A stretch of 64,000 bases of DNA from Sphingomonas morindae. Its GTDB lineage: Bacteria; Pseudomonadota; Alphaproteobacteria; Sphingomonadales; Sphingomonadaceae. Both the position numbers and the translations under genes were made by a program. Positions within the stretch are counted from its first letter, which is position 1; each line of letters opens with the position of its first letter. Location of the stretch: contig NZ_CP084931.1 of NCBI RefSeq assembly GCF_023822065.1, forward strand, positions 186,001 through 250,000, read 5' to 3'. Shown here piece by piece: positions 45,125 through 54,001 of the stretch. The notes below the pieces were generated by a model, which made no database searches, was not told the origin of the DNA, and saw only the letters and a list, made by a program, of their open reading frames with translations.

Positions 45125-46072
45125 TCATTGGCAAAGGCTGGCAAGCCCGGCGCCGGCATATTCCGCATCCTCGGGCGCGATTTCGGGGCTGGGCAGATGA
45201 TGCTGGAGCGCGTCCGCGTCGAACGGCCGGCGCGGATCGCGATCGCTGGCATAAGCGGGATCGCGCTCGGCCGCCGCGAGCGTGGTGAAGCGCACGCCGG
45301 CGCGGCGATATTGATCCAGCAGCCGGGGCAGCATCCGCGCATCGAACGCGCCGGCATGCATCAGCAGCACATAGGGAATATCGCGGCCGTAGCGGGCCTG
45401 GGCGGCGGCGCGGGATTGGGCGAGCGCGCTGCGCGCGGCGGCGAGGAAGCTGCGCTCCAGTCCGGCGATCGCCGCCTGGTCGCCGCGCGCCAGGCAGCGC
45501 GCATAGGGTTCGTTCCAGCCATAATCGCCGAAGCTCATCGTCACCGCCGCGATGCGATAGCCGTGCCGCGCGAGAATGGCGCGGGCCGCATCGCGGCGCG
45601 CGGGATCCGCGCCCTCGTCGAGAAAGGGGAAGCGGAACCATCGCGCGCGCTGATCCGCGAGCAGCGGCGCGTTGCGGGTAAGCTCGCGCTCGAAGGTGGC
45701 GGGATCGATCTTACTCAGGCCGAGATGCGACCAGCCATGATTGCCGAGCGGATCGCCCGCCGCGCGCCAGGCCGCCAGCGCCGCCGCCGAGCCCGGCTCG
45801 CGCTCGGTCTGCACGCCGTTGACGAAGCCGTAGAGCGGCGGCGATCCGGCCGCGCGGGCGGCGCGGGCGATCGCCTCGGCGATGCCGGCGCGCGTCTCGC
45901 CCGCGGGCAGCGGGCCATGGGCGGGCAGATCGTCGAAGGTCAGGGCGATCGCGGGGCCGGCGGCGCGCGCGCCGCCCGCCAGCACCAGGGCGGCCGCCGC
46001 CAGCGCCGCGAGGCCGTGGCGCCGTGCGGATGCCCTTTTGCTCCGCGGAAAGCGCCCGCCGGCCTCGTTCAT
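45125..46072 (-). CDS. exported polysaccharide deacetylase (CE4)
   Basis: 315 residues. An N-terminal Arg/Lys region (FPRSKRASARRHGLAALAAA) and hydrophobic stretch make a signal peptide or anchor. NodB-fold motifs: ALTFDDLPAHG (base Asp), NHGWSHLG (His pair for the metal), RFPFLDEG, and VLLMHAGAFDARM near the end. In this operon, ahead of GH43, xylB and xylA, an acetylxylan-deacetylating role is likely, but chitin or peptidoglycan are alternatives of the family. First gene of the operon, 25 bases downstream of a palindromic operator. GAGAGGGC precedes the ATG. Confidence 0.9.
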   Translation of the reverse strand: MNEAGGRFPRSKRASARRHGLAALAAAALVLAGGARAAGPAIALTFDDLPAHGPLPAGETRAGIAEAIARAARAAGSPPLYGFVNGVQTEREPGSAAALAAWRAAGDPLGNHGWSHLGLSKIDPATFERELTRNAPLLADQRARWFRFPFLDEGADPARRDAARAILARHGYRIAAVTMSFGDYGWNEPYARCLARGDQAAIAGLERSFLAAARSALAQSRAAAQARYGRDIPYVLLMHAGAFDARMLPRLLDQYRRAGVRFTTLAAAERDPAYASDRDPRRPFDADALQHHLPSPEIAPEDAEYAGAGLASLCQ

Positions 46073-46096
46073 GCCCTCTCACCGCCGCTTGTGTGC

Positions 46097-46110
46097 TGGT
46101 AGCGCTACCA
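46097..46110. promoter_or_regulatory. 14-bp palindromic operator of the xylose operon
   Basis: TGGTAGCGCTACCA, a perfect palindrome with central CpG, 25-38 bases before the first gene of the CE4-GH43-xylB-xylA operon. TAGCGCTA-centred sites resemble LacI/GalR operators such as those I recall for xylose regulators of Caulobacter. No such regulator is in the operon itself, so it must be encoded elsewhere. Confidence 0.65.
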
Positions 46111-46145
46111 TCCTCGCTCGCGGCGATCCTGTCAAGCGCCCCGGC

Positions 46146-48680
46146 TCAGCGCGTCGTGCCGTCGCCCAGATCGATGGCGTCGTGGACCAGTTCGAGCCAA
46201 TGCGCGCCTTCGCTGATGACATATTCATTCTCGCCCCAGAAGAAGGGCCAATCCTCCTTGTTCTCCGGGAAATCGGGCTTCACCAGCAGCTCGCCCGGCA
46301 CCACGCCGCCGGCCAGGAAGGTGAAGTCGGCGCGGTTATTGCCATAGGCGACCTCCTTGGAGCGCGTGCCCACCGCCGAGACGAAGCTGATGTCCGAGCC
46401 CGGATGGTGGCCGGTGAGATAGGCGATCGCCCGCGCGACGCCGCCGCTGTCGACCAGCTCGGGATAGGCCTTGTGGAGCGCGTAGCTGTCCAGCCCATAA
46501 CCGAGCACCGCGCCATTGCCCGCCCAGCCGCCGGTGGTGATCGGCACGCCGAACGGATTGGTGGCGATCATCCGGTCGGTCGCGGCCTTCCAGGCGCGCA
46601 CGCTCGGCGCCACGGTGGCGCGGAAGGCGGGCGGCATCAGCGGCAGCGCCGCCGCCACCGCCTGCACATTGCGGAAGAAGACGGGCGCGATCTGCGGCCA
46701 GAGCGCCGTCACCTGATCGGCATAGCGGCGATCGCCGGTGGTGCGCAGCAGCTCCACCGCCGCCCCGAACTGCTCGTCGATCAGCGGGCCGCCGGTGGTG
46801 TTGCCATGGTGGAAGAGATCGGGCGCATGGCTCTGCTCCTCCGCCCAGGTGCTGATGGCGAGTGCCCGCGCCCGCGCCGCCAGCTGATCGTCAAAGCCCG
46901 CCAGCGCGCGGCTCGCCGCCGCCAGCGTGGCGATCGAACCATAGTTGAGCGCGCTCGATTTGGTGGTGAAGGCCCAGCGATCGTCCGGCCAGCCGCTATG
47001 CCCGTCGCGCTCCTCGCCGGGAGCCAGTGCGGGATCGTAGATGAGGCCGTCGGTCTTGCTGCCGGCGTCGCCGAGATGCGTATATTCGCCGACATCGGGT
47101 TCCATGATGCCGTTGATGGCATGACCGACGGCATCGAACTGGGCGACGAGCTGGAGCGTGCCGTGGCGGATCTGCTCGAGCAGATCGGGCTGGCCGTCGG
47201 GCACATGGATCTCGACCCGGCGGAGCCGCTCGTCGACGCTGGTGGTGTCGCGCATCGGCCGGGCGCGCTCCCAGGTGCGCACCATCGAGAGCAGCACGGC
47301 ATGGTGCGTTTCGGTGCGGATGTCGAAATCGCCGGCATCGAACCAGCCACCCACGTTCAGACCGGGAATATGCTCGCCGGGCTTGTACTTGTCGTCGGTG
47401 CTCGGGCCCTGCGCGTAGAGATCGATATGCTCGTGGTTCACCGGCGCCTGGCGGGCATCGTCGCGATGGGAATCGCCGTGCCATACGCGATAGGCTTCGT
47501 TGACGCGCATATGATCCATGGCGATCGGAAAATAGACGTCGAGCGTCGGCGTCCACGCATCCGCATAGAGATCGGCGGCGATCCGGAAGGGCGCGGTGCG
47601 CACGCCGTCATAGTCGAGCACATAGCTGCCGGGGGTGCGCACGGCGCTGAAATCCGCGCGGCGGTAGCGATAGCGCAGATAGCGGCCGGCATCCTGGGTG
47701 GGGCCGATCGGCACCGGCGTGAAGCGGCCATCGGCCTCCACCCGGAACAGCTTGACCGCGCCGGCGCCCGGATCGTGGCGGTCCAGCTCGACCGTCGCGA
47801 TCTTCTGGCCGCCCGGCAGATAGCCGAGCTGCGAATGGGCGATGCTGGGGCGGCGGCGCCAGCCGGGTGCGGTCTGGGCCGCCAGCGTCCAGCGCAGCAC
47901 CGTGCCGCTGCGCCCCGCCGGCAGCGGCGCGCGCAGCACGAACCAGCCATTCTGGGCCTGGTTGCGGCCGTCATACAGGGCGATCTCGCCGGCCTCGGCG
48001 GTGACGGTGACGCGGTGGGTCGGATCCTCCGGCGCCATCACGAAGCGATGGCCGTGCGCGATCGGCAGCGGCTCGGCGCCCGGCCCCTCGCTGCGCCCGC
48101 TGGCGGCGTTGCGCGTCGCGGTCGCGGTCATCGCGCTGGCGGGATAGAGCGGGAAGATGCCGGTCCGGTCATCGGCGGCATAGCTGTGGTGGAAATAGGC
48201 GGCGGGCAGGAATTCCAGATTGAATCCCGCCTTGCCGACGAGCGCCGCGGGCAGCGCTTCGGGCAGCACCACTTCCACGCGCAGCGTATCGCCCTGCGGC
48301 ACCGTGCGGGTCATGTAGCGGAAGCCGCTGTCCGGATAGGCGAGCGTGGTGGTGACGGCGCCGCTCGCCTTGTCGATGGTGCGCGACACGAACTGCCCGG
48401 CCGGATCCCATTGGCCCGGCGTCGCCGCCAGCCGCACGTCGCCATTGGTGACGGTGCGCACATCCTGCTGGATGAGTTCGATCCCGCTCATCTTGGCGTC
48501 GGCGAACAGGCCCTCATTGGCATTGTTGAACGACAGCCAGTCGACGCCCGGCGCTTCATAATAGCCCTGGTCGTTGAGGGTGAGCGATGCCGGGGCGGGG
48601 GGCGCGGCGGAGGCGAGGCTGGCGGCGGCGGCAAGCGCGAGGGCCAGCGCCGCCCGCGCGGTCGAGCTGAAAAGGGGCAT
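46146..48680 (-). CDS. exported GH9 glycoside hydrolase
   Basis: 844 residues. Signal peptide MPLFSSTARAALALALAAAA. N-terminal beta domains (to about residue 330, including a CelD-type Ig-like domain around IAHSQLGYLPGGQK), then the (alpha/alpha)6 barrel. The GH9 catalytic Asp residues are in GGWFDAGDFDIRTE, and the acid Glu is in GENEYVISEGA close to the C-terminus. GH9 enzymes cleave beta-1,4-glucans; the large N-terminal extension before the Ig-like domain is unusual for a plain endoglucanase and could suit oligosaccharides. It is upstream of the xylose operon on the same strand but separated by its operator. Confidence 0.9.
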   Translation of the reverse strand: MPLFSSTARAALALALAAAASLASAAPPAPASLTLNDQGYYEAPGVDWLSFNNANEGLFADAKMSGIELIQQDVRTVTNGDVRLAATPGQWDPAGQFVSRTIDKASGAVTTTLAYPDSGFRYMTRTVPQGDTLRVEVVLPEALPAALVGKAGFNLEFLPAAYFHHSYAADDRTGIFPLYPASAMTATATRNAASGRSEGPGAEPLPIAHGHRFVMAPEDPTHRVTVTAEAGEIALYDGRNQAQNGWFVLRAPLPAGRSGTVLRWTLAAQTAPGWRRRPSIAHSQLGYLPGGQKIATVELDRHDPGAGAVKLFRVEADGRFTPVPIGPTQDAGRYLRYRYRRADFSAVRTPGSYVLDYDGVRTAPFRIAADLYADAWTPTLDVYFPIAMDHMRVNEAYRVWHGDSHRDDARQAPVNHEHIDLYAQGPSTDDKYKPGEHIPGLNVGGWFDAGDFDIRTETHHAVLLSMVRTWERARPMRDTTSVDERLRRVEIHVPDGQPDLLEQIRHGTLQLVAQFDAVGHAINGIMEPDVGEYTHLGDAGSKTDGLIYDPALAPGEERDGHSGWPDDRWAFTTKSSALNYGSIATLAAASRALAGFDDQLAARARALAISTWAEEQSHAPDLFHHGNTTGGPLIDEQFGAAVELLRTTGDRRYADQVTALWPQIAPVFFRNVQAVAAALPLMPPAFRATVAPSVRAWKAATDRMIATNPFGVPITTGGWAGNGAVLGYGLDSYALHKAYPELVDSGGVARAIAYLTGHHPGSDISFVSAVGTRSKEVAYGNNRADFTFLAGGVVPGELLVKPDFPENKEDWPFFWGENEYVISEGAHWLELVHDAIDLGDGTTR

Positions 48681-49011
48681 GGCGATCCTGTTCTCGAAAA
48701 TAGCGGATAGCGGGGATCAGGCGGCGGCGCGGCCTGCGGGCGCGCGGCGGACAGGCACCGGGCATGGCGGCATCGAAACATCTCCCCGACGATCGCGATC
48801 TTGTCGTCGCGTCGCCGCAACTATGCGTCGCCGCCGCGGGGGGCGCAATGATTTATCTTTTATCTCAATCGATTGCTTCTCGTCATTACGATCTCCGCCG
48901 GCTTTTCCGCGGGGTTCAGGGCACCAGATGGGCGGCCGCGGAGTTTCACCCGCCTGGCGATCGCACGGCCCCTCCGCGCGCCGCCGCCCCAATGCTTGCC
49001 GGAGACGCCGC
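48681..49011. other. intergenic promoter region between GH9 and SDR genes
   Basis: About 330 bases, divergent. The centre (48840-48900) is clearly AT-richer than the surroundings and contains the operator candidate CAATCGATTG at 48866. I see no credible additional gene. Promoters for both flanking genes should be here. Confidence 0.5.
48866..48875. promoter_or_regulatory. LacI-type palindrome upstream of the GH9 gene
   Basis: CAATCGATTG, a perfect 10-bp palindrome with an AANCGNTT core, 186 bases upstream of the GH9 start within an AT-rich patch. It shares CAATCG with the sites at 20406 and 20541, so it may be read by a related or the same LacI protein. Confidence 0.4.
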
Positions 49012-50016
49012 ATGTCCGATGATCGTACCGATACGCTTTCGCGCCGCACCGTGATGGGCGCCGCCGCCGGCATCGGCCTCGCCGCCGGCGGCAAGGCGGC
49101 CGCTGCGCCCGCCGCCCAGCCGGCGGCGTCCGGCGCCGCGCTCAAGGATCCGACCACCGCCTACCCCAAGCCGCCCTTCGCCGAACAGTCGCAGCCCTTT
49201 CCGGGGCTCGCCGGCAAGATGGATCCGCGCCCCGATCATGGCGAATCCAGCTATCGCGGCAGCGGCCGCCTCACCGGGCGCCGGGCGCTCATCACCGGCG
49301 GCGACAGCGGCATGGGCCGCGCCGCCGCGATCGCCTTCGCGCGCGAGGGCGCCGATGTCGCGATCAGCTATCTGCCGGAAGAGGAAGCCGATGCGCGCGA
49401 GGTGATCGCACTGATCGAGCAGGCCGGCCGCAAGGCGGTGGCGCTGCCGGGCGATATCCGCAGCGAGGCGCATTGCAAGACGATGGTGGCCGAAACCGTG
49501 CGCCGGCTCGGCGGCCTCGACATCGTCGTCAACAATGCCGGCCGCCAGCAGCAGCGGCAGTCGCTGCTCGACATCACCACCGAGGATTTCGACGCGACCT
49601 TCAAGACGAACGTCTATGCGATGTTCTGGATCACCAAGGCGGCGCTGCCGCATCTCCAGCCCGGCTCGGCGATCATCCAGACCACGTCCGAACAGGCCTA
49701 TGATCCGTCGAAGAATCTGGTCGATTACGCGATGACCAAGGCGGCGATGATGAATTTCACCAAGTCGCTGGCCAAGCAGCTCGGCCCCAAGGGCATCCGC
49801 GTCAACGGCGTCGCCCCCGGCCCGATCTGGACGCCGCTCCAGGTCGCCGGTGGCGCCACCATGGAGGATCTCAAGCAGTTCGGCGGCAAGACCTCGCTCG
49901 GCCGCCCGGGCCAGCCGGTCGAGCTGGGCTCCATCTATGTCCAGCTCGCCGCCGCCGATGCGAGCTACGCGACCGGCCAGGTCTATGGCGCGGCCGGCGG
50001 CACCGGCCAGCCCTGA
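49012..50016 (+). CDS. Tat-exported SDR oxidoreductase (general stress 39-like)
   Basis: 334 residues. A twin-Arg signal (LSRRTVMGAAAGIGLAAGG) precedes a linker and an NAD(P)-dependent short-chain dehydrogenase: TGxxxGxG-type loop LITGGDSGMGRAAA, NNAG, a Ser in TTSEQAYD and YAMTKAA (YxxxK). The linker and core (KMDPRPDHGESSYRGSGRL then the loop) match general stress protein 39/YhdF-like proteins. The substrate is not known. Export of a cofactor-dependent SDR in folded form by Tat is plausible. CGGAGACGCC precedes ATG 49012. It converges on OprB. Confidence 0.9.
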   Translation: MSDDRTDTLSRRTVMGAAAGIGLAAGGKAAAAPAAQPAASGAALKDPTTAYPKPPFAEQSQPFPGLAGKMDPRPDHGESSYRGSGRLTGRRALITGGDSGMGRAAAIAFAREGADVAISYLPEEEADAREVIALIEQAGRKAVALPGDIRSEAHCKTMVAETVRRLGGLDIVVNNAGRQQQRQSLLDITTEDFDATFKTNVYAMFWITKAALPHLQPGSAIIQTTSEQAYDPSKNLVDYAMTKAAMMNFTKSLAKQLGPKGIRVNGVAPGPIWTPLQVAGGATMEDLKQFGGKTSLGRPGQPVELGSIYVQLAAADASYATGQVYGAAGGTGQP

Positions 50017-50040
50017 CCGCGCTGCGGGCGGCGGTCGCGC

Positions 50041-51489
50041 TCAGAGCGTGATCGCCGCCTTCATCCCGAGCACGCCGACATCGTGCATGTGATGATAGCC
50101 GCCGGGATTGACGATGTACTGGAAGTTGGGCCGCAGCTCGAGCCATTGGTACGGGTGGACGGCATAATAAAGCTCGCTCGCATATTCGGCGTCCTGCGGC
50201 TCCTGGCCGGGCGCGGCGAGCAGCTCGGCCCGCGCCACCTTGCCGTTCACGTTGGTCCGCGCCACGGCGAAGCCGATCACGTCGCCCGGCACGCGCGGCA
50301 GCAGTCCCTTGTGGAACAGGCCGATCGCGATCTGATTGTCGGTGACGGCGGTGCGCCGGTCGGCCTGGGTGATGTTGAGGAACACCGTCAGCCCCTTGGT
50401 GGACTTGCCGTCCTTGGCCTCGCCGGTGAGCTGGCGCTGGAGATTGACCCAGAGCCCGTAGCGCGCGTTGCGCTGCAGCGGCTCGAGCCCGGTGACGAGC
50501 CGCGGATTATGGTTGATGTCCAGCCAGACATCGTCCGCCTTCACATTGCTGTACCAGGCGCCGATCTTGTACGAGCCGACCAGTCCGCGCCCGCGCGTGG
50601 CGCTGACCATGCCGATCTCGACCGGCACCAGCACCCCGGTCGCGCCGCCGAAATGGCCGATGGTGAAGGTCTTGTTGAGATTGCGCGGGTTGATCTCATA
50701 GACGCCGATCTGGCCATAGACATCGCCATGCTCGACGCGCAGCCGCGCGCCCCATTGGCCGATCGGCCAATTCTGCCATAGGTCGCCGATCAGATTGCCG
50801 GGCTGCGCGCCGCAGAAGCTCAGATTCATGAAATGGCACGAGAAGGCGGCGAAATCCTCGCCGGGCGAGGTGCGGCCGAGCTTGATGTCGAACAGACCGT
50901 CGGCCAGCGATTGCTCGTACCAGAATTGGGTGAGGCGCAGCGTCTGGCCACGGCCATAGACTTCCTGCACCTGCTGCAGCACCGGCAGCCCGGCGCTATT
51001 GTCCAGATTATAGCCGCGCCGATAGGTGAGCACCGTCTGGAAGGCGCCGCCATTGAGGCCGATCGCCTTCTCGAGATCGACCTTGGCGCTGACGTCGAAC
51101 TGGCCGGTCTCGCGCCACACCTTGCGATCGCCGCCGGCGACATTGTAGCCGCTTTCCGAGCCGTAGCGCGCGGTCACATCGACGCCGCGATCGCCCAGCC
51201 AGGTGCGGATGCCGCGCCAGTCGCCGAACAGGCCGGGCGGCGGACGGTTCTGCGTGTCGGCGGTCTGTGAGGAGGGGGATTGATCCACCCGGCCGTGGCG
51301 GCGGGGCTTGCTGAGCCCCTGCGGGGGCGCCTTGGCGGCATCGTCGGCGCTGCCGAAGGTGGAGCCGCCGGCATCGGTATCGGCCTTGACCTGCGGCTCG
51401 GGCGGCTGCGCCGCCGCCGCGCCGGCCATCGCCGCCCATCCCAGCATGGCTGCCGCCCATCTGCCGCTGCCGATCATCATCAACCCCAT
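50041..51489 (-). CDS. OprB family carbohydrate-selective porin
   Basis: 482 residues. Signal peptide (MGLMMIGSGRWAAAMLGWAA then an Ala-rich end, cleaved near AAAQPP), a low-complexity linker rich in Pro and Gln (about 25-75), then an outer-membrane barrel: GLFGDWRGIRTWLGDRGVDVTARY, YEQSLADGLFDIKLGRTSPGEDF, CGAQPGNLIGDLWQNWPIGQWG, and ELRPNFQYIVNPGG near the C-terminus, all typical of OprB porins for glucose and other sugars. AGGTGGCG precedes ATG 51489. It is divergent from the glycosyltransferase gene across 153 bases. Confidence 0.93.
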   Translation of the reverse strand: MGLMMIGSGRWAAAMLGWAAMAGAAAAQPPEPQVKADTDAGGSTFGSADDAAKAPPQGLSKPRRHGRVDQSPSSQTADTQNRPPPGLFGDWRGIRTWLGDRGVDVTARYGSESGYNVAGGDRKVWRETGQFDVSAKVDLEKAIGLNGGAFQTVLTYRRGYNLDNSAGLPVLQQVQEVYGRGQTLRLTQFWYEQSLADGLFDIKLGRTSPGEDFAAFSCHFMNLSFCGAQPGNLIGDLWQNWPIGQWGARLRVEHGDVYGQIGVYEINPRNLNKTFTIGHFGGATGVLVPVEIGMVSATRGRGLVGSYKIGAWYSNVKADDVWLDINHNPRLVTGLEPLQRNARYGLWVNLQRQLTGEAKDGKSTKGLTVFLNITQADRRTAVTDNQIAIGLFHKGLLPRVPGDVIGFAVARTNVNGKVARAELLAAPGQEPQDAEYASELYYAVHPYQWLELRPNFQYIVNPGGYHHMHDVGVLGMKAAITL

Positions 51490-51642
51490 ACGCCACCTGA
51501 CCCTGGGCCTTGCGCTAACGCCATTAAGCGAACCGGTCCATCCTTCTCGCGGCTCGGGTCCAAAGCGGATCGGCTTGTTTAACCGGCCGTTATCCATAGG
51601 CCTCCTAGAAGCGGCCGCGGATCGAGAACGGGATTTCCGCAC

Positions 51643-53934
51643 ATGGCCGCCGGCTTGGATATGATGTTCCGCAAGGCGCGCGGCGCCGAGAAGCGCGGCG
51701 ATCTCGCCGAGGCGCGGCGGCTGCTGGCGGCGGTGCTCGCCAGCCATCCCAATAACAGCACCGCCCGCCAGGCGCTGGCGCGGCTCGAGGCGGCGCCCGC
51801 GCCTGGGTCCGCCCGCGTCGCGGCGCCCGCGTCGGCCGGCCTCACGCGCGAGGCCGCCACCGCGCTCGAGCAGCTGGTGACGGCGCACCAGCGCGGCGAT
51901 CATGCGGTTACCCTCAGGCTCGCCGCGCCGCTCGCCGCGCGCTTTCCGGGGCTGGAGGCGGTGCACACGCTGCGTGGCGCCGCCGCGCTGGCGCTGGGCG
52001 ATCATGTCACCGCCGCCCAGGCCTTCCGCGATGCCGTGGCGGCGGCGCCGGCCAATGCCGCCAACCACAATAATCTCGGCGTCGCGCTGCGCGGGCTGGG
52101 CGATGCGGAGGGCGCCGCGCGCGCCTATGCCGATGCCCTGGCCCGCGCGCCCGACGATGCCGATACGCTGTTCAACCTCGGCAATCTCCACCGCGCCGAG
52201 GGCCGTCTAGGCGAGGCGGAAGCGGCCTATGGCCGGCTTCTGGCGCGGCAGCCCGCGCATGTCGGGGCGCTCTACGCGCGCGCCGCGCTGCACCGCGAGG
52301 CGCGCCGCGACCAGGCGGCGGTGGAGGCCTATCTCGCGCTGCTCGCGGTCGCGCCCGATCATGCCGAGGGGCTGACCGATCTGGGCGGGCTGCTCAAGGC
52401 GCTCGGCCATCTCGAGGAGGCGCTGCGCACGCTCGCGCTCGCCACCCGCGCCGGGCCGGACCAGGCCAATGCCTGGTTCGCCTATGCCCATGCGCTGGTC
52501 GTGGCGGGGCGCGGCGAGGAGGCGGTGGCGGCCTTCGAGCGCACCGTCGCGCTCGCGCCGGACAAATATGTCGCCTGGGGCCAGCTGCTGTTGCAACAGG
52601 CCTATCTGTGCGACTGGCGCATGCGCGACCGGCTCGCCACGCTGCCGATCGGCGCGGCGCGCGGCGGCGGTGCGATCGTGCCCTTCGCGGCGCTGCCCTT
52701 CGAGGATGATCCCGCGCGCCAGCTGGCGCGTTCGCGCGCCTTCGCGGAGGCCGAGCTGCTGCCCGCGCGCACCCGCTTCACCGCCCCCGCGCGCGCCGCC
52801 GGCGGCCGTATCCGGATCGGCTATTTATCCGCCGATCTCTACGATCACGCGACCATGCACCTGATCTCGGGCCTGTTGCGCTGCCATGATCGCAGCCGCT
52901 TCGAGATCCGCGCCTATGATTTCAGCCCCGCCGAGGGCCATGCCACGCGCGCCCGCGCGGATGTGGAGGCGCTGGTCGATCTGCGCGGGCTCAACGATGA
53001 CGCGGCGGTCGCGCGCGCGCGCGCGGATGCGCTGGACATCGCGATCGATCTTAAGGGCTATACCAAGGATTCGCGAGCGCGCCTGTTCGTCGAGCGGGTG
53101 GCGCCGGTGCAGATCGCCTATCTCGGCTATCCGGGCACGCTCGGCGGCGATTTCATGGATTATCTGGTCGCCGATCCGGTGGTGGTGCCGCCGGGCGCGG
53201 AGCCCGGCTATGCCGAGAAGCTGATCCGGCTGCCCTTCAGCTACCAGCCCAACGACGATCAGCGCCCGATCCTGCCGCTGGACGCGTCGCGCGCCGCGCT
53301 CGGCCTGCCGGAGACGGGCTTTGTCTTCTGCTGCTTCAACCAGGGCTATAAGATAGGCCCGCGCGAATTCGACATCTGGACGCGGCTGCTGCGCGAGGTG
53401 CCGGGCAGCGTGCTGTGGCTGCTGGATTGCGGCGCCACCGCCACCGCCAATCTCCGCCGCGAGGCCGATCGGCGCGGCATCGATCCCGCGCGGCTGGTGT
53501 TCGCGCCCAAGCTCGCCCATGGGCTGCATCTTGGCCGGCAACGCCATGCCGACCTGTTTCTCGACAGCTTCGCCGTCAACGCCCACACCACCGCCAGCGA
53601 CGCGCTGTGGGGCGGCCTGCCCGTGCTGACGCTCGCCGGCCGCCAGTTCGCCGCGCGGGTCGCCGCCAGCCTGGTCGTGGCGGCGGGGCTGGACGAGCTT
53701 GTCGCCACGTCCGAGGCCGCCTATTTCGAGACGGCGCTGGCGCTCGCGCGCGATCCGGCGCGGCTGGCGGCGCTGCGCGCGCGGCTGGCGACGCGGCGCA
53801 CCACCTGCCCGCTGTTCGACACCAAGGGCTATACGCGCGCGCTCGAAGCCGGCTTCGCCGCCGCCTGGCAGCGCCATGTCGAGGGCCGGGCGCCCGATCA
53901 CATCTGGATCGCGGCGCCCGCCGAGGCCGGCTGA
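51643..53934 (+). CDS. TPR/GT41 (SPINDLY-type) protein glycosyltransferase
   Basis: 763 residues. About seven to eight TPR-like repeats (about residues 5-320, for example NAANHNNLGVALRGLGDAEGAARAYADAL) precede a GT41 catalytic domain: GRIRIGYLSADLYDHATMHL (with the catalytic-region His), VQIAYLGYPGTLGGDFMDYLVAD, VFCCFNQGYKIGPREFDIWTRLL, and DSFAVNAHTTASDALWGGLPVLTL. In Caulobacter such proteins (FlmG) glycosylate flagellin; a related role is possible, but no flagellar genes are in the window. ATG 51643 lacks a strong site; ATG 51661 is an alternative. Confidence 0.92.
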   Translation: MAAGLDMMFRKARGAEKRGDLAEARRLLAAVLASHPNNSTARQALARLEAAPAPGSARVAAPASAGLTREAATALEQLVTAHQRGDHAVTLRLAAPLAARFPGLEAVHTLRGAAALALGDHVTAAQAFRDAVAAAPANAANHNNLGVALRGLGDAEGAARAYADALARAPDDADTLFNLGNLHRAEGRLGEAEAAYGRLLARQPAHVGALYARAALHREARRDQAAVEAYLALLAVAPDHAEGLTDLGGLLKALGHLEEALRTLALATRAGPDQANAWFAYAHALVVAGRGEEAVAAFERTVALAPDKYVAWGQLLLQQAYLCDWRMRDRLATLPIGAARGGGAIVPFAALPFEDDPARQLARSRAFAEAELLPARTRFTAPARAAGGRIRIGYLSADLYDHATMHLISGLLRCHDRSRFEIRAYDFSPAEGHATRARADVEALVDLRGLNDDAAVARARADALDIAIDLKGYTKDSRARLFVERVAPVQIAYLGYPGTLGGDFMDYLVADPVVVPPGAEPGYAEKLIRLPFSYQPNDDQRPILPLDASRAALGLPETGFVFCCFNQGYKIGPREFDIWTRLLREVPGSVLWLLDCGATATANLRREADRRGIDPARLVFAPKLAHGLHLGRQRHADLFLDSFAVNAHTTASDALWGGLPVLTLAGRQFAARVAASLVVAAGLDELVATSEAAYFETALALARDPARLAALRARLATRRTTCPLFDTKGYTRALEAGFAAAWQRHVEGRAPDHIWIAAPAEAG

Positions 53935-54001
53935 TCCGCCGGCGCGCGCGCCATCGGTCGCGCCGTGCGGAGGCGCCGGCCCCCGGGGCGCGGCGCCGCC
54001 C

